The notes: generated by a model not told the origin, from the letters alone. Shown: positions 7,143 to 16,280, numbered from the stretch's first letter. The stretch is DNA of 64,000 nucleotides from Bacillaceae bacterium OF18-1A (GCA_027694045.1 JAQEWB010000003.1:83534-147533); one strand, 5' to 3'. Numbers and translations are program-made.

Positions 7143-7172
7143 CCTCTCTAGTGAAACTAGGGAGGTTTTTTT
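7143..7172 (+). terminator. Attenuator terminator immediately before the ABC-F start
   Basis: CCTCTCTAGT (7143-7152), loop GAA, ACTAGGGAGG (7156-7165), then TTTTTTT directly abutting the ATG at 7173. Ten base pairs with one G-U pair. Confidence 0.88.
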
Positions 7173-8807
7173 ATGACTATTTTATTCGCACGTAATATTG
7201 AAAAGAGCTTTGGTGATCGCACACTATTTACGTTACCATCACTGGAAATTCAAGCACATGACCGCATAGGAATTGTCGGAGTCAACGGAGCTGGTAAATC
7301 TACGTTATTACAAATATTAAGTAAAGAAATAGAAGCTGATAACGGCATAGTAACTCATCATAGCTCTATCGCCATCATCCCTCAAATTAGCGAGGAATTA
7401 CCAGATGTCGCTTCTTCTCCTACAAAAGGGAAATGGAATATTTCAAACGTCTCAAATTCAATGAGCGGCGGTGAACGAATGCGTCTAAAGATTGCCCATG
7501 CTCTTGAGCAAAATGCAGGCATTTTATTCGCTGATGAACCAACAAGCCACTTAGATATGGTCGGTACAGAGCAATTAGAAAAGGCACTTTCATCTTATAA
7601 AGGGGCACTTGTTTTAATATCGCATGATCGTGAATTTCTAGATAATATATGTACAAAAATCATTGAAATTGAAGACGGTACGATTCAAGAATATAAAGGA
7701 AATTATTCAAACTATCGAAAGCAAAAAGAACGTGAACGAATACAAAAACAAGCAGAATATGAGCAATATGTACAAGAAAAAAATCGTTTAGAGCAGTCCA
7801 TTTTACAAAAAAAGCAACGTGCTTCTAGCATGACAAAAATCCCAACACGGTTCAGTTCATCCGAATCTAAACTTTATAAGTTAAGTGGGGCTCATGGCCA
7901 AGAACAGGTTAGCAAAGCAGCGAAAGCATTAGAGACACGTCTCGAAAAACTAGAAAAGAAGGAAAAGCCAAAGGATCTTTCTCAAGCTCAGTTTGACGTG
8001 CAATACCATACACCCATTCATAGTAAAGTGGCAGTACAGTTCAATAAAGCAACAAAGAAAATAGGTGATCGTACACTATTTAAAAATATGAATGGAACGA
8101 TTGCTCCTGGTGCAAAGCTTGCTATTTTAGGGGCAAACGGAAGTGGAAAAACGACTCTGTTCAACATGCTTCTCGCAAACGAGCGCGGCATTCAGCTCTC
8201 GAAGAGTTGTAAAATTGGATACTTCGAACAAACACTATCTATTTTAAAAACCGATAAAACCATTTTAGAAAATGTTCTAGAAGAAACAAACTATACAGAA
8301 GCATTCGTTCGCACAATACTTGCACGACTTCTATTCCGCCGTGAGGATGTTCATAAACCTGTGCACGTTCTAAGCGGTGGTGAACGAATGAAGGTTGCAC
8401 TCGCAAAAGTATTTTTAGGAAACTATAATATGCTTCTACTCGATGAACCGACAAACTATTTAGACTTAGCAACGCAAGAAGAATTAGAAATCATGTTACA
8501 AGAATATCCTGGCACTATACTTTTCATTAGCCATGACCGTGCCTTTATTCGCTCTGTTGCAGACCATATTCTACAAGTAGATGAGAGTGAACCAAGAGTA
8601 TTCCACGGTAATTACGAGCAATACACAAAAAGAACAACCGGGGATTCTGTAAACGTTACTGAACAAGAATTATTACGATTACAAACAAAATTAACAGAAA
8701 TCATCGGCCGAATTTCCATATCAAATCATCACGATGACATCACATCTCTCGAACAAGAATACGAAACATTATTAGTCCAAATCCGAAAATACAAAGAAGC
8801 GCTCTAA
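7173..8807 (+). CDS. ABC-F ribosome-protection ATPase (Vga/VmlR type)
   Basis: Two ABC ATPase domains without membrane spans (544 aa). Domain 1: Walker A GVNGAGKST (36-44), signature SMSGGE (about 96), Walker B LFADEPTSHLD (about 118). Domain 2: GANGSGKTT (about 320), LSGGER (about 408), LLLDEPTNYLD (about 430). The charged inter-domain linker (about 175-270) is the arm that reaches the peptidyl transferase centre in ribosome-protecting members, and there is a C-terminal coiled extension of about 40 residues, as in VmlR. Family knowledge: such proteins give resistance to lincosamides, streptogramin A and pleuromutilins. The drug-responsive leader upstream supports a resistance rather than housekeeping role. 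The exact spectrum is not visible. Confidence 0.88.
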   Translation: MTILFARNIEKSFGDRTLFTLPSLEIQAHDRIGIVGVNGAGKSTLLQILSKEIEADNGIVTHHSSIAIIPQISEELPDVASSPTKGKWNISNVSNSMSGGERMRLKIAHALEQNAGILFADEPTSHLDMVGTEQLEKALSSYKGALVLISHDREFLDNICTKIIEIEDGTIQEYKGNYSNYRKQKERERIQKQAEYEQYVQEKNRLEQSILQKKQRASSMTKIPTRFSSSESKLYKLSGAHGQEQVSKAAKALETRLEKLEKKEKPKDLSQAQFDVQYHTPIHSKVAVQFNKATKKIGDRTLFKNMNGTIAPGAKLAILGANGSGKTTLFNMLLANERGIQLSKSCKIGYFEQTLSILKTDKTILENVLEETNYTEAFVRTILARLLFRREDVHKPVHVLSGGERMKVALAKVFLGNYNMLLLDEPTNYLDLATQEELEIMLQEYPGTILFISHDRAFIRSVADHILQVDESEPRVFHGNYEQYTKRTTGDSVNVTEQELLRLQTKLTEIIGRISISNHHDDITSLEQEYETLLVQIRKYKEAL

Positions 8808-8815
8808 TGCCTTCT

Positions 8816-8870
8816 TTATATATCGACAAGGTCTCTCCCATTTCCCAAGAAATATCGACGCTTCGACATA
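8816..8870 (+). repeat. Degenerate relative of the ATATCGRCG repeat family
   Basis: Contains TATATATCGACA and AAATATCGACG about 37 bp apart, similar in motif to the array at 3691-3800 but too degenerate to show the 20-bp period. Low certainty. Confidence 0.35.
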
Positions 8871-8890
8871 GAATAGCATCAATAACAGTG

Positions 8891-8916
8891 AAAAGCCGTG
8901 CACTAGCACGGCTTTT
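8891..8916. terminator. Bidirectional terminator between the ABC-F and YbjQ genes
   Basis: Perfect AAAAGCCGTGC / GCACGGCTTTT stem with a 4-nt ACTA loop between two convergent genes; A/T tracts on both sides let it work on both strands. Confidence 0.9.
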
Positions 8917-8924
8917 TACTTCAT

Positions 8925-9236
8925 TTATATTCGGACAGCAGTCCCGCTAACCGCAACCATTAACATACCTTCCCGAACGACTTCGTAGTCCACGTCGATA
9001 CCAACGATGGCATTCGCATTTTTTTGTCTTGCAAGAGTTTTCATCTCTTCCATTGCGATGTCACGTGCTTCTTTCAATTTGCTTTCGTAAGCGCCTGAGC
9101 GACCACCGACAACATCACGGACAGAAGCGAAAAGGTCACGAACGATATTCGCACCCATAATCGCTTCTCCATTGACGATATCGATATACTCAATAATTTC
9201 TTTTCCTTGAATTGTAGAAGTTGTTGTTACAATCAT
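8925..9236 (-). CDS. YbjQ/UPF0145 family protein
   Basis: 103-residue protein with the whole UPF0145 layout: [14 protein letters not shown] at the start, [12 protein letters not shown], then [16 protein letters not shown] and the ending [13 protein letters not shown]. Family knowledge: annotated as a putative heavy-metal-binding domain and forms a homopentamer in solved structures; the cellular role is not established. No Cys is visible in this copy, so metal binding should not be assumed. It is a single gene with its own ribosome binding site (GGAGGC). Confidence 0.88.
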   Translation of the reverse strand: MIVTTTSTIQGKEIIEYIDIVNGEAIMGANIVRDLFASVRDVVGGRSGAYESKLKEARDIAMEEMKTLARQKNANAIVGIDVDYEVVREGMLMVAVSGTAVRI

Positions 9237-9301
9237 ACTGTACAGCCTCCCATATGAGATTTTTACCTACTTATGGTGCACTAATTCTGTACAAATTATA
9301 T

Positions 9302-11017
9302 TTACGAACTAAACTGCGCTTCGTATAACCTACTATATCCTCCGCCTCGCTCAATTAATTCATCATGCGAACCTTGTTCTGCAATACCGTCTTTATTTAC
9401 AACGATGATGCGATCTGCATTTTTAATCGTTGCAAGTCTGTGAGCGATAACTAACGTTGTACGACCGACAGCTAATTCCGCAAGTGACTTTTGAATCGCA
9501 AGTTCCGTCTCTGTATCTAATGCAGAAGTTGCTTCATCCAATATTAAAATTGGCGGGTTTTTCAAGAACATGCGAGCAATCGCTAAACGCTGCTTCTGTC
9601 CGCCTGAAAGTTTCACGCCGCGCTCACCGATAACGGTATCTAAACCGTCTGGTTGTGAGTAAATTAAATCTTCTAATTGAGCTCTCTTTACCGCCTGCCA
9701 AATTTCAGCCTCTGATGCTTTTAAATTTCCGTAAGCAATATTTTCACGAATCGTTCCTGAGAATAAGAACACATCTTGCTGCACAATTCCGATTTGCTTA
9801 CGAAGTGAAGATAACGTCATATCTTTCGTATCAATACCATCAATTTGAATCGATCCAGATGATTGCTCATAAAAACGTGGTAATAGGCTACATAACGTCG
9901 TTTTCCCAGCTCCAGATGGTCCAACGAACGCAACTGTTTCACCTGCATGTATTTTCAAACTAATATCTTTTAAAATTGGTTCTTTGTTTTCATATCCAAA
10001 TGTAATGTTGTTATATTGAATATCACCGTGTACATGCTTCACTTCCATCGCATCTTTAGAATCTACAATGTCAGGCTCTGTTTCAAGAAGTTCTACATAC
10101 CTTTTAAAACCGGCGATCCCTTTCGGATAACTTTCAATAACCGCATTAATTTTTTCAATTGGGCGGAAGAAAATATTCGTTAATAGAACGAATCCAATAA
10201 ATCCACCGTACGTTAATTCACCTTGCAGAACAAACCACGTACCACATATTAAAACGAAGAGCGTTACGAGACGCATGAGCATATAACTAATCGATGAATT
10301 TAACGCCATAATTTTATATGCCATTAATTTCGTTGTACGGAAACGAGCGTTGTTCACAGCAAATTGCTCTTTCTCAAACTTTTCATTTCCAAATGCTTGT
10401 ACAACGCGAATACCGCCAACATTGTTCTCAATACATGCATTAAAATCAGCAACGTCTGAGAATAAACGCCTGAACGTACCTGTCATTTTTTTGTTGAAGT
10501 AAAGCGCCAACCATAATAGGAATGGAATAACGAAGAACGTTAATAGCGCTAACTTCCAGTTGATCATCATCATAAATGAAAATGCCCCAACTAAAGTCAT
10601 AACAGCGATAAATAAATCTTCTGGCCCGTGGTGAGCAATTTCCCCAATTTCCATTAAATCGTTCGTAAGGCGTGAAATTAAATGACCTGTTTTATTATTA
10701 TCAAAAAATCTGAATGATAGCTTTTGAATGTGATCAAATAATTTCTGCCTCATATCTGTTTCAATGTTAACCCCAAGCATATGTCCCCAATATGTAACAA
10801 CATATTGCAGGCCTGCGTTTAACATATAAACCGCAAGTAAACCGAAACAAGCCCATAAAATAAGCGTCCAGTTTTGTCCTGGCAATAACTTATCAATAAA
10901 TTGATTTACGATAAGCGGGAAGCCAAGTTCTAGTAACCCTGCGACAACTGCGCAGGAAAAATCGAGTATAAATAAACCTTTGTACGGTTTATAGTACGAA
11001 AAAAATTTACGTAGCAT
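9302..11017 (-). CDS. ABC exporter, fused permease-ATPase (MsbA-like half transporter)
   Basis: 571 aa. The N-terminal exporter domain has about six spans (residues 15-310), including the characteristic FFDNNKTGHLISRLTNDLM loop. The C-terminal ATPase has Walker A GPSGAGKTT (about 365), Q-loop GIVQQDVFLFSGTIRENIAY, signature LSGGQ (about 470), Walker B ILILDEATSALD (about 492) and the H-loop AHRLAT. It functions as a homo- or heterodimer at the membrane; the substrate is unknown. A near-perfect Fur box lies about 40 bp before the start, so expression probably rises under iron limitation. That makes an iron-related export role possible (inference). Confidence 0.88.
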   Translation of the reverse strand: MLRKFFSYYKPYKGLFILDFSCAVVAGLLELGFPLIVNQFIDKLLPGQNWTLILWACFGLLAVYMLNAGLQYVVTYWGHMLGVNIETDMRQKLFDHIQKLSFRFFDNNKTGHLISRLTNDLMEIGEIAHHGPEDLFIAVMTLVGAFSFMMMINWKLALLTFFVIPFLLWLALYFNKKMTGTFRRLFSDVADFNACIENNVGGIRVVQAFGNEKFEKEQFAVNNARFRTTKLMAYKIMALNSSISYMLMRLVTLFVLICGTWFVLQGELTYGGFIGFVLLTNIFFRPIEKINAVIESYPKGIAGFKRYVELLETEPDIVDSKDAMEVKHVHGDIQYNNITFGYENKEPILKDISLKIHAGETVAFVGPSGAGKTTLCSLLPRFYEQSSGSIQIDGIDTKDMTLSSLRKQIGIVQQDVFLFSGTIRENIAYGNLKASEAEIWQAVKRAQLEDLIYSQPDGLDTVIGERGVKLSGGQKQRLAIARMFLKNPPILILDEATSALDTETELAIQKSLAELAVGRTTLVIAHRLATIKNADRIIVVNKDGIAEQGSHDELIERGGGYSRLYEAQFSS

Positions 11018-11055
11018 ATCTTTCCTCCATTTTCCAAATTAAAACACTCCCTAAA

Positions 11056-11070
11056 TGATAACCATTATCA
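11056..11070 (-). promoter_or_regulatory. Fur-box-like site upstream of the ABC exporter
   Basis: TGATAACCATTATCA matches the Bacillus 7-1-7 Fur core TGATAATNATTATCA at all but one defined position. It is centred about 46 bp before the exporter start codon, overlapping the likely promoter. Confidence 0.65.
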
Positions 11071-11139
11071 AATCATTATTCAAGCTATCTGTCTACGAAA
11101 CTAAAAATAAGAGTCGCGATAGTTGTCGTTTTTGGGCGG

Positions 11140-11200
11140 AAAGTCGATATATTCGAATAATCGCCCATATAATTTGAGTTGCGCTAATATAAATTTCATT
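11140..11200 (-). repeat. Degenerate 20-bp-period repeat, copy D
   Basis: CGATATATTCGAATAATCGC, then a GAGTTGCGCTAATATAAATT unit, reading as inverted copies of the 3691-3800 array (GCGATTATT, GCGCAACTC). Its flank (TATAAATTTCATT) is shared with the copy near 61.09 kb. Confidence 0.55.
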
Positions 11201-11219
11201 CACCATCTATCCCAAAAGA

Positions 11220-11249
11220 AAAAGGCGTCACCTAATGGCAACACCTCAC
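11220..11249 (-). terminator. Terminator of minJ
   Basis: On the minus strand AGGTGTTGCC-ATTA-GGTGACGCCT (three G-U pairs) followed by TTTTTC, just after the minJ stop codon. Confidence 0.65.
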
Positions 11250-11251
11250 TT

Positions 11252-12457
11252 CTATTGTACAGCTTCCGAATCCCACTCATGCTCCTGCTGAACAAACACA
11301 ATACCTAACTCGTGATGTCCTCCAGCATATAATGCAGTTTGAGCTAAGCGAAGCTCACCATTTGTATCTAATACTTCTAATTTACAAAATGCTCCTGTCG
11401 TCTTCGTTTGAAGTGCATCATAAAATTCCTCGGCACTTCTCGGAACGACTCCATTTACTTTCGTAATGATTTCTCCAGGCAATAATTTCAACTCTGCTCC
11501 AATTGTATTTGGAATTGTGTCTAATACAATGAGCCCCTCGCTACGTGTAGCAAAATACGCTTGTCTTGTCTCATCCACAATTTTTTCTTGCATCGAGATC
11601 GTGAAACGACCAAGCATTGCGACTCCCATTGCGATAATGGCAAGTACGTGCCACCAATAACTTGCGATAGCTAAAACTAGTACAAGTCCTGCTAATCCGT
11701 AAACGCGTCTTCCTGTAAATAATAAAGCTTCTGTTGGCTCATAACTTCTAATCTTTCTCATAAATCCAATTAAAAATGGAACGAGGAATAGAGAGTATGT
11801 AGTCGAACCGATTGAAACGACTGGCCACCATGAAAGAAACTGCGTTACCGCATCACCTGGCACAAGAATAAAGATTGGAACGATCCATAAACGCTTCGAT
11901 TCATGTAAACCAATCTTGAGTCCGCGCTTGCCCTTCCTAACCGTCGGTGTAGAGTACCCCACTGCATTTTTAGAAATCAATAAGCCTTCTACAACAAGCA
12001 TGACACCTAGTAAAATAGCAAGAGATACAATCGTACCTTCTTCACCCTCTCCAAGCTGTAAGAAGGAAATTGGAAGCTTAGAAGATAATAGAACACATAC
12101 AATCGCGATACTAAATGTGTAAGCTGCTGATAAATATCGATACATAGCAGTTAATCCAAATAGTAACGTCCAAATTAAAATGACCCACAAGCTCGCCTTG
12201 GAAACAACAAGTCCAAGCCCAATTATAATAATAGATACTACTAGTCCATATCCAACTCCTGCAAACAGAGACGTTCGCAGTTCAAACCAAATATCATAAA
12301 CTTTAAAAGAAAAATCTTTTCTTTCTCGTAATATACGTAAGTATCCAACGAAGATACTACTAATTAAAAATACATAGACAGCAGGGTGTAAGAAAAAACG
12401 TCCAACTGCCCGCATTATTTCAAAAAGCCATGCCTCCACGAACTCATTCACCACCAT
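11252..12457 (-). CDS. minJ: MinJ, PDZ-domain topology factor linking DivIVA to MinCD
   Basis: About seven membrane spans in the first 300 residues and a C-terminal PDZ domain (about 305-395; EGLIVLDTIPNTIGAELKLL, then PGEIITKVNG). Length (401 aa) and position next to ctpB and ftsEX match B. subtilis minJ (yvjD). Family knowledge: MinJ sits at the septum and poles, bridging DivIVA and MinD so that division does not recur at used sites. The ATG at 12457 has only a weak ribosome binding site, and an alternative GTG two codons later is possible. It is separated from ctpB by about 90 bp that holds no strong terminator, so read-through from ctpB is possible. Confidence 0.85.
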   Translation of the reverse strand: MVVNEFVEAWLFEIMRAVGRFFLHPAVYVFLISSIFVGYLRILRERKDFSFKVYDIWFELRTSLFAGVGYGLVVSIIIIGLGLVVSKASLWVILIWTLLFGLTAMYRYLSAAYTFSIAIVCVLLSSKLPISFLQLGEGEEGTIVSLAILLGVMLVVEGLLISKNAVGYSTPTVRKGKRGLKIGLHESKRLWIVPIFILVPGDAVTQFLSWWPVVSIGSTTYSLFLVPFLIGFMRKIRSYEPTEALLFTGRRVYGLAGLVLVLAIASYWWHVLAIIAMGVAMLGRFTISMQEKIVDETRQAYFATRSEGLIVLDTIPNTIGAELKLLPGEIITKVNGVVPRSAEEFYDALQTKTTGAFCKLEVLDTNGELRLAQTALYAGGHHELGIVFVQQEHEWDSEAVQ

Positions 12458-12548
12458 TTATATCATTCTTTCTTTTTATCTTATCATAACTGGAGAAACG
12501 TGTGTTTAACACAAAAAAATACAGGCAATAAAATGCCTGTATTTCTTC

Positions 12549-13985
12549 TTATTTTGCCATCAATTTTAATGCTGACTGTAATTGTAAATCATTTTCTCCA
12601 GAACGGATTTTTTCAATGATTTTAGTCTGAATTGCTTCAGCTGTCTTTTTATCAAGTTGCCCTGTCGCTTCCATCTCATTTGCATTTTGGAATGCTTTCA
12701 GCGCTGATTCTGTCTCTTTGCTGAAGTATCCATCTTCACGACCTGTTACATAGCCTAAGCTTTTCAGCATCTCTTGTGCATGCTTCACTTGCACATCATT
12801 TGAATTGTATGAAAGTGTTTTTTCAATTTGAATTGGCGTCGCATGGTAGTAATCTGGCTGTTTCACTTCTACAGTTGGCTTGATTCCTTTTTTATGAATC
12901 CAATTTCCATCTGGAGTTAACCATTTGAACATCGTTAATTTAATGTTACTGCCATCTTTAAACGGAACGGCTTGCTGAACAGTTCCTTTACCAAACGTTG
13001 TTTCACCGATTAAATCGTAACCTTCTCCTTCTTTCAGCGCGCCAGCTAAAATTTCAGAAGCAGAAGCACTTCCTTTATCAATCAATACTGAAATTGGATA
13101 TGGTTTTCTCTCTTTCAGCTCGGTAGAGAATTTCTTTTTCTCTCCATTGCGTTGCTCTACTTGCAGCATCGGCTTTTTATCCGTCATAATTTCTCCTAGT
13201 ATATCTTCCACACTATTTAAGTAGCCACCAGGATTACCACGTACATCAATAACTAAGCCTTTTATATTTTTCTTCTCTAACTCTTTTAACTGATCCTTAA
13301 ATTCTTTCGCTGTATTTTCAGCAAAAGAAGTGATTTGCATATAACCGATATCTTTTCCATTCTCTTGTTTCACAGAACTAAATACCGTGAAGATTGGAAT
13401 TTTTTCACGCTTAATTTTAAATACAATCGGATCAGCTACTCCTGCGCGTTTAATCTCAATCGCGACAGTCGTTCCTTTTTTACCACGGATTTTCAATACT
13501 GCTTCTTCACGTGATAAGTCTTTTACACTGTTTCCATCTACAGATAAAATTTGGTCATTCGGTTTAATTCCAATCTTTTCTGCTGGTGAACCTTTAATTG
13601 GCGATACGATAATAAGCTTACCATCCGTCTTGTTCACCTCAGCCCCAATCCCCTCTAATTCAGGATCAAGCGATTCACTAAACTGTTTGGCTGTTTCTTT
13701 ATCCATATACGTGGAATAAGGGTCCTTCAGCGTAGACAACATACCTTGTATTGCACCTTCGACTAACTTATCGTCTTTCACGTCTTCCACATAACGTGAA
13801 TCAATTAGTGCATACGCCTCATTAATTTTTGCCAAATTCCCTTGCGTCGTGCTAGCGTTCCCACTCGAAATTGTTTGCGTTACTACTGCTGGGTTAACCC
13901 CAAATACAGACATACCCGCAAACATTCCGCCAGCACCAATTAAAAATGCAACAACCATTCCAATAATTGCAACTCTACGTTTCAA
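12549..13985 (-). CDS. ctpB: CtpB, S41-family carboxy-terminal processing protease
   Basis: One N-terminal membrane segment (MKRRVAIIGMVVAFLIG...), a PDZ domain (about residues 80-165; GSPAEKIGIKPNDQILSVDG), the S41 protease core with Ser in KGSASASEILAG and Lys in GETTFGKGTVQ, and a C-terminal peptidoglycan-binding domain (about 395-475; HAQEMLKSLGYVTGREDGYF). Established for B. subtilis CtpB: it cuts SpoIVFA and tunes pro-sigma-K activation in sporulation. I place the start at TTG 13985, with AAGGGG nine bases upstream; longer starts near 14036 would begin inside the terminator hairpin of the ftsEX operon and are unlikely. Confidence 0.88.
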   Translation of the reverse strand: MKRRVAIIGMVVAFLIGAGGMFAGMSVFGVNPAVVTQTISSGNASTTQGNLAKINEAYALIDSRYVEDVKDDKLVEGAIQGMLSTLKDPYSTYMDKETAKQFSESLDPELEGIGAEVNKTDGKLIIVSPIKGSPAEKIGIKPNDQILSVDGNSVKDLSREEAVLKIRGKKGTTVAIEIKRAGVADPIVFKIKREKIPIFTVFSSVKQENGKDIGYMQITSFAENTAKEFKDQLKELEKKNIKGLVIDVRGNPGGYLNSVEDILGEIMTDKKPMLQVEQRNGEKKKFSTELKERKPYPISVLIDKGSASASEILAGALKEGEGYDLIGETTFGKGTVQQAVPFKDGSNIKLTMFKWLTPDGNWIHKKGIKPTVEVKQPDYYHATPIQIEKTLSYNSNDVQVKHAQEMLKSLGYVTGREDGYFSKETESALKAFQNANEMEATGQLDKKTAEAIQTKIIEKIRSGENDLQLQSALKLMAK

Positions 13986-14025
13986 TGCGGAATTCCCCTT
14001 TCCAAAACACACAGGTGGTGTAGCA

Positions 14026-14054
14026 AAAGGCATCACACAGCGTGTGATGCCTTT
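14026..14054 (-). terminator. Terminator of the ftsEX operon
   Basis: GGCATCACAC-AGC-GTGTGATGCC perfect stem (14029-14051) with flanking A/T tracts, between ftsX and ctpB. Confidence 0.85.
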
Positions 14055-14103
14055 ACCTATTTCTACTATATGATAAGCTTGTACGAATTATGTTTGCAAC
14101 TTT

Positions 14104-14997
14104 TTATACTTTTAAGAAGCGACGAATTGACATTACACTTCCCCACATACCGATTAATGCACCGATTAACACTAATAAACCAGCTAATTGGAATACGAAT
14201 GGGCTGTATGGTAAAAGCTCGAAAATTGTTCCGCCAAGTTTTTCATTAAACACGCCTTGCAGCGAATTATACGTCACTAAAATTAAACCAATTGGAATAA
14301 TTGATCCTAATACTCCTAGGAATAATCCTTCTAGCAAGAACGGCCAACGAATAAACCAGTTTGTTGCACCTACAAGTTTCATAATTTCAATCTCAGTACT
14401 ACGAGCGTAAATTGTAATTTTAATTGTATTAGAGATTAAGAACATCGCTGTGAATAAAAGACCAGCAATTAATGCAATCCCGATATTACGTCCTGTTTTT
14501 ACAGTATCAAATAATTTTTCAACTTGACCTTTACCGTATTGAACGTTACTTACAAACTGCATTTTTTCAATCTTTTTCGCAATTGTCGCTGTATCTGTTG
14601 GCTCTTTCGCCTTTACAACAAATACATCTTTCAGTGGATTATCTTGCTCAAATAATTCGAACGTTTTTCCACTATCACCTAAACTTTTAATTAAACGTTT
14701 CAATTCTTCCTCTTTAGAAGAGTATTTAATAGAATCTACTTTCGCAATCTTACCCATATCTTCTTCTAATTTCTTTTGATCAGCTTCTTTTGCTGCTGGA
14801 TCAATGTGTACACGAATCTCTACATCTTGCTCTACTTTCGTCGCAAAATGGTTCATATTCATAATAGCTGTTAAAAAGACACCTACAAGTAATAATGTAA
14901 CTGTTACTGCACTAACAGAAGCAAATGTCATCCATCCGTTACGTGATAGATTTTTTACACCTTCTCGCAAATGTCGACTAAGGGTTTTAGTCTTCAT
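14104..14997 (-). CDS. ftsX: FtsX, permease-like cell-division/peptidoglycan-hydrolase activator
   Basis: About 297 aa with the FtsX topology: a cytoplasmic N-terminus (KTLSRHLREGVKNLSRNGWM), span 1 (about 24-45), a large external domain (about 50-165) and three more spans (about 170-290). The FtsX-family ARSTEIEIMKLVGATNWFIR lies before span 3. ATG 14997 has GGGAGG eight bases upstream and overlaps the end of ftsE by 11 bp, so the two are coupled. Established in B. subtilis: FtsEX activates the endopeptidase CwlO during elongation. A CwlO-type gene is present at 24.1 kb in this window. Confidence 0.93.
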   Translation of the reverse strand: MKTKTLSRHLREGVKNLSRNGWMTFASVSAVTVTLLLVGVFLTAIMNMNHFATKVEQDVEIRVHIDPAAKEADQKKLEEDMGKIAKVDSIKYSSKEEELKRLIKSLGDSGKTFELFEQDNPLKDVFVVKAKEPTDTATIAKKIEKMQFVSNVQYGKGQVEKLFDTVKTGRNIGIALIAGLLFTAMFLISNTIKITIYARSTEIEIMKLVGATNWFIRWPFLLEGLFLGVLGSIIPIGLILVTYNSLQGVFNEKLGGTIFELLPYSPFVFQLAGLLVLIGALIGMWGSVMSIRRFLKV

Positions 14998-15673
14998 ATC
15001 CGTATCCTCCCTCAATCTCGTCTCGAACTATTTTTCCGCCTTCAATCGCGATTACACGATGACGAAGCGTATTTACGATATCTGAGTTATGCGTCGCCAT
15101 AACAATCGTTGTACCACGCTCATTAATGCGCGTAAAGATCTTCATAATATCAAGAGCCGTATCAATGTCTAAGTTACCCGTTGGCTCATCGGCAATTACA
15201 ACTTTTGGTCTATTCACAATCGCTCTTGCAATAGCCACACGTTGTTGCTCTCCACCTGAAAGTTCATTTGGAAGTGCATCTGCACGATCTTCAAGACCTA
15301 CTAGTCCTAACACTTCAGTAACGCGCTCACGAATTGCATCCGGTTCTTCTTCAATTACTTCTAAGGCAAACGCAACATTCTCATATACCGTTAATTTAGG
15401 TAGCAATTTAAAATCTTGGAAAATTACGCCTAATTGACGACGGAAATATGGAACATCTCTTTCTGCTAATGATTCAATAGTAAGTCCATTTACGTTAATA
15501 GATCCTGTAGATGGCTTTTCTTCACGATACATCATTTTAATAAATGTAGATTTTCCGGCTCCACTCGGTCCAACTACGTATACGAATTCACCTTGTTTAA
15601 TGTTAACTGTGAGACCAGCGATGGCTTTCATACCATTCGGGTACTCCTTATAAACATTCGTCATTTTTATCAT
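14987..15673 (-). CDS. ftsE: FtsE, ATPase subunit of FtsEX
   Basis: 228-residue ABC ATPase: Walker A GPSGAGKSTF (about 36-45), signature ELSGGEQQRV (about 138), Walker B KVVIADEPTGNLD (about 158) and H-loop ATHNSDIV. The opening MIKMTNVYKEYPNGMKAIAG and the LTVYENVAFAL segment are typical of FtsE. First gene of the ftsEX operon. The 280 bp upstream hold the promoter and the terminator of the following cytochrome gene. Confidence 0.95.
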   Translation of the reverse strand: MIKMTNVYKEYPNGMKAIAGLTVNIKQGEFVYVVGPSGAGKSTFIKMMYREEKPSTGSINVNGLTIESLAERDVPYFRRQLGVIFQDFKLLPKLTVYENVAFALEVIEEEPDAIRERVTEVLGLVGLEDRADALPNELSGGEQQRVAIARAIVNRPKVVIADEPTGNLDIDTALDIMKIFTRINERGTTIVMATHNSDIVNTLRHRVIAIEGGKIVRDEIEGGYGYED

Positions 15674-15917
15674 TATTTATCACCCAATACTTAATGATTT
15701 TTTTCGAAATACTTCTCTGTACATATGAAAATAAAAGCTACCTTTTATTTCCGCTTGATCATTCTTGTTGAAGGTAGTTTGCTTACACTCTTTTACAAGC
15801 AATACTACTCTATGTAATATATTTCAGCAAAATTCTACAAACCTCATTGTAACATCAAACGGTTTCCAATTCGGATACATTTTTGTTACAGTTATGTTAC
15901 ATTCCAAAAAAAGGGAA

Positions 15918-15943
15918 ACGAGTTGACTATGTAAGCAACTCGT
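15918..15943 (-). terminator. Terminator of cccB
   Basis: ACGAGTTG / CAACTCGT stem with a 10-nt loop, followed on the minus strand by TTTCCCTTTTTTT. Confidence 0.75.
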
Positions 15944-15956
15944 CCATTTTACCCTT

Positions 15957-16280
15957 TTATTTATGCTCAGCTAACCATTCAGAGACTTTTTTCGCATCCT
16001 CACCTTGAATAAGTCCTGGTGACATTGAACCGCGACCCTTTTTAATAATTTCTTCAATATCTGCAGCGTCGTACTTACCGCCTACTTTTCTTAAGTCAGG
16101 TCCAGTTGCCCCTGATAAATCTGTCGCGTGACATCCAGCACAACTTCTTTGGAAAATTTGTTCTGCGCTATCTGTACTTGCAGATTGATTTGAAGACTTA
16201 CTCTCTTCTTTATTTCCACATGCTCCTAAAGCAAAAACGACTGTTGTCCCTAGCGCAATAGCCAACAATTTCTTTTTCAA
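15957..16280 (-). CDS. cccB: Cytochrome c-551 lipoprotein CccB
   Basis: A 107-aa lipoprotein: signal peptide with lipobox LGAC (Cys21), Ser/Asn-rich linker, then a mono-heme domain with CAGCH (heme attachment, about residues 49-53) and a methionine ligand in GRGSMSPG. Established for B. subtilis CccB: a small membrane-anchored cytochrome c that passes electrons toward terminal oxidases. Its position between prfB and ftsE is the same as in B. subtilis. It has its own promoter region and terminator. Confidence 0.93.
   Translation of the reverse strand: MKKKLLAIALGTTVVFALGACGNKEESKSSNQSASTDSAEQIFQRSCAGCHATDLSGATGPDLRKVGGKYDAADIEEIIKKGRGSMSPGLIQGEDAKKVSEWLAEHK

Larger units (their letters stand above)
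6911..7172 (+). promoter_or_regulatory. Leader with ribosome-mediated attenuator for the ABC-F gene
   Basis: A sigma-A promoter (TTGACA 6911-6916, TACAAT about 6935, 18-bp spacer) is followed by a leader peptide, an anti-terminator segment AGAGGAT (7042-7048), a long hairpin (about 7087-7135) and a terminator. The terminator stem is 7143-7152 with 7156-7165 and is followed by seven T. AGAGGAT is exactly complementary to ATCCTCT (7141-7147) in the terminator's 5' arm, so the two structures exclude each other. The gene's Shine-Dalgarno GGGAGG is in the terminator's 3' arm, so the same fold also hides the start site. Confidence 0.85.
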
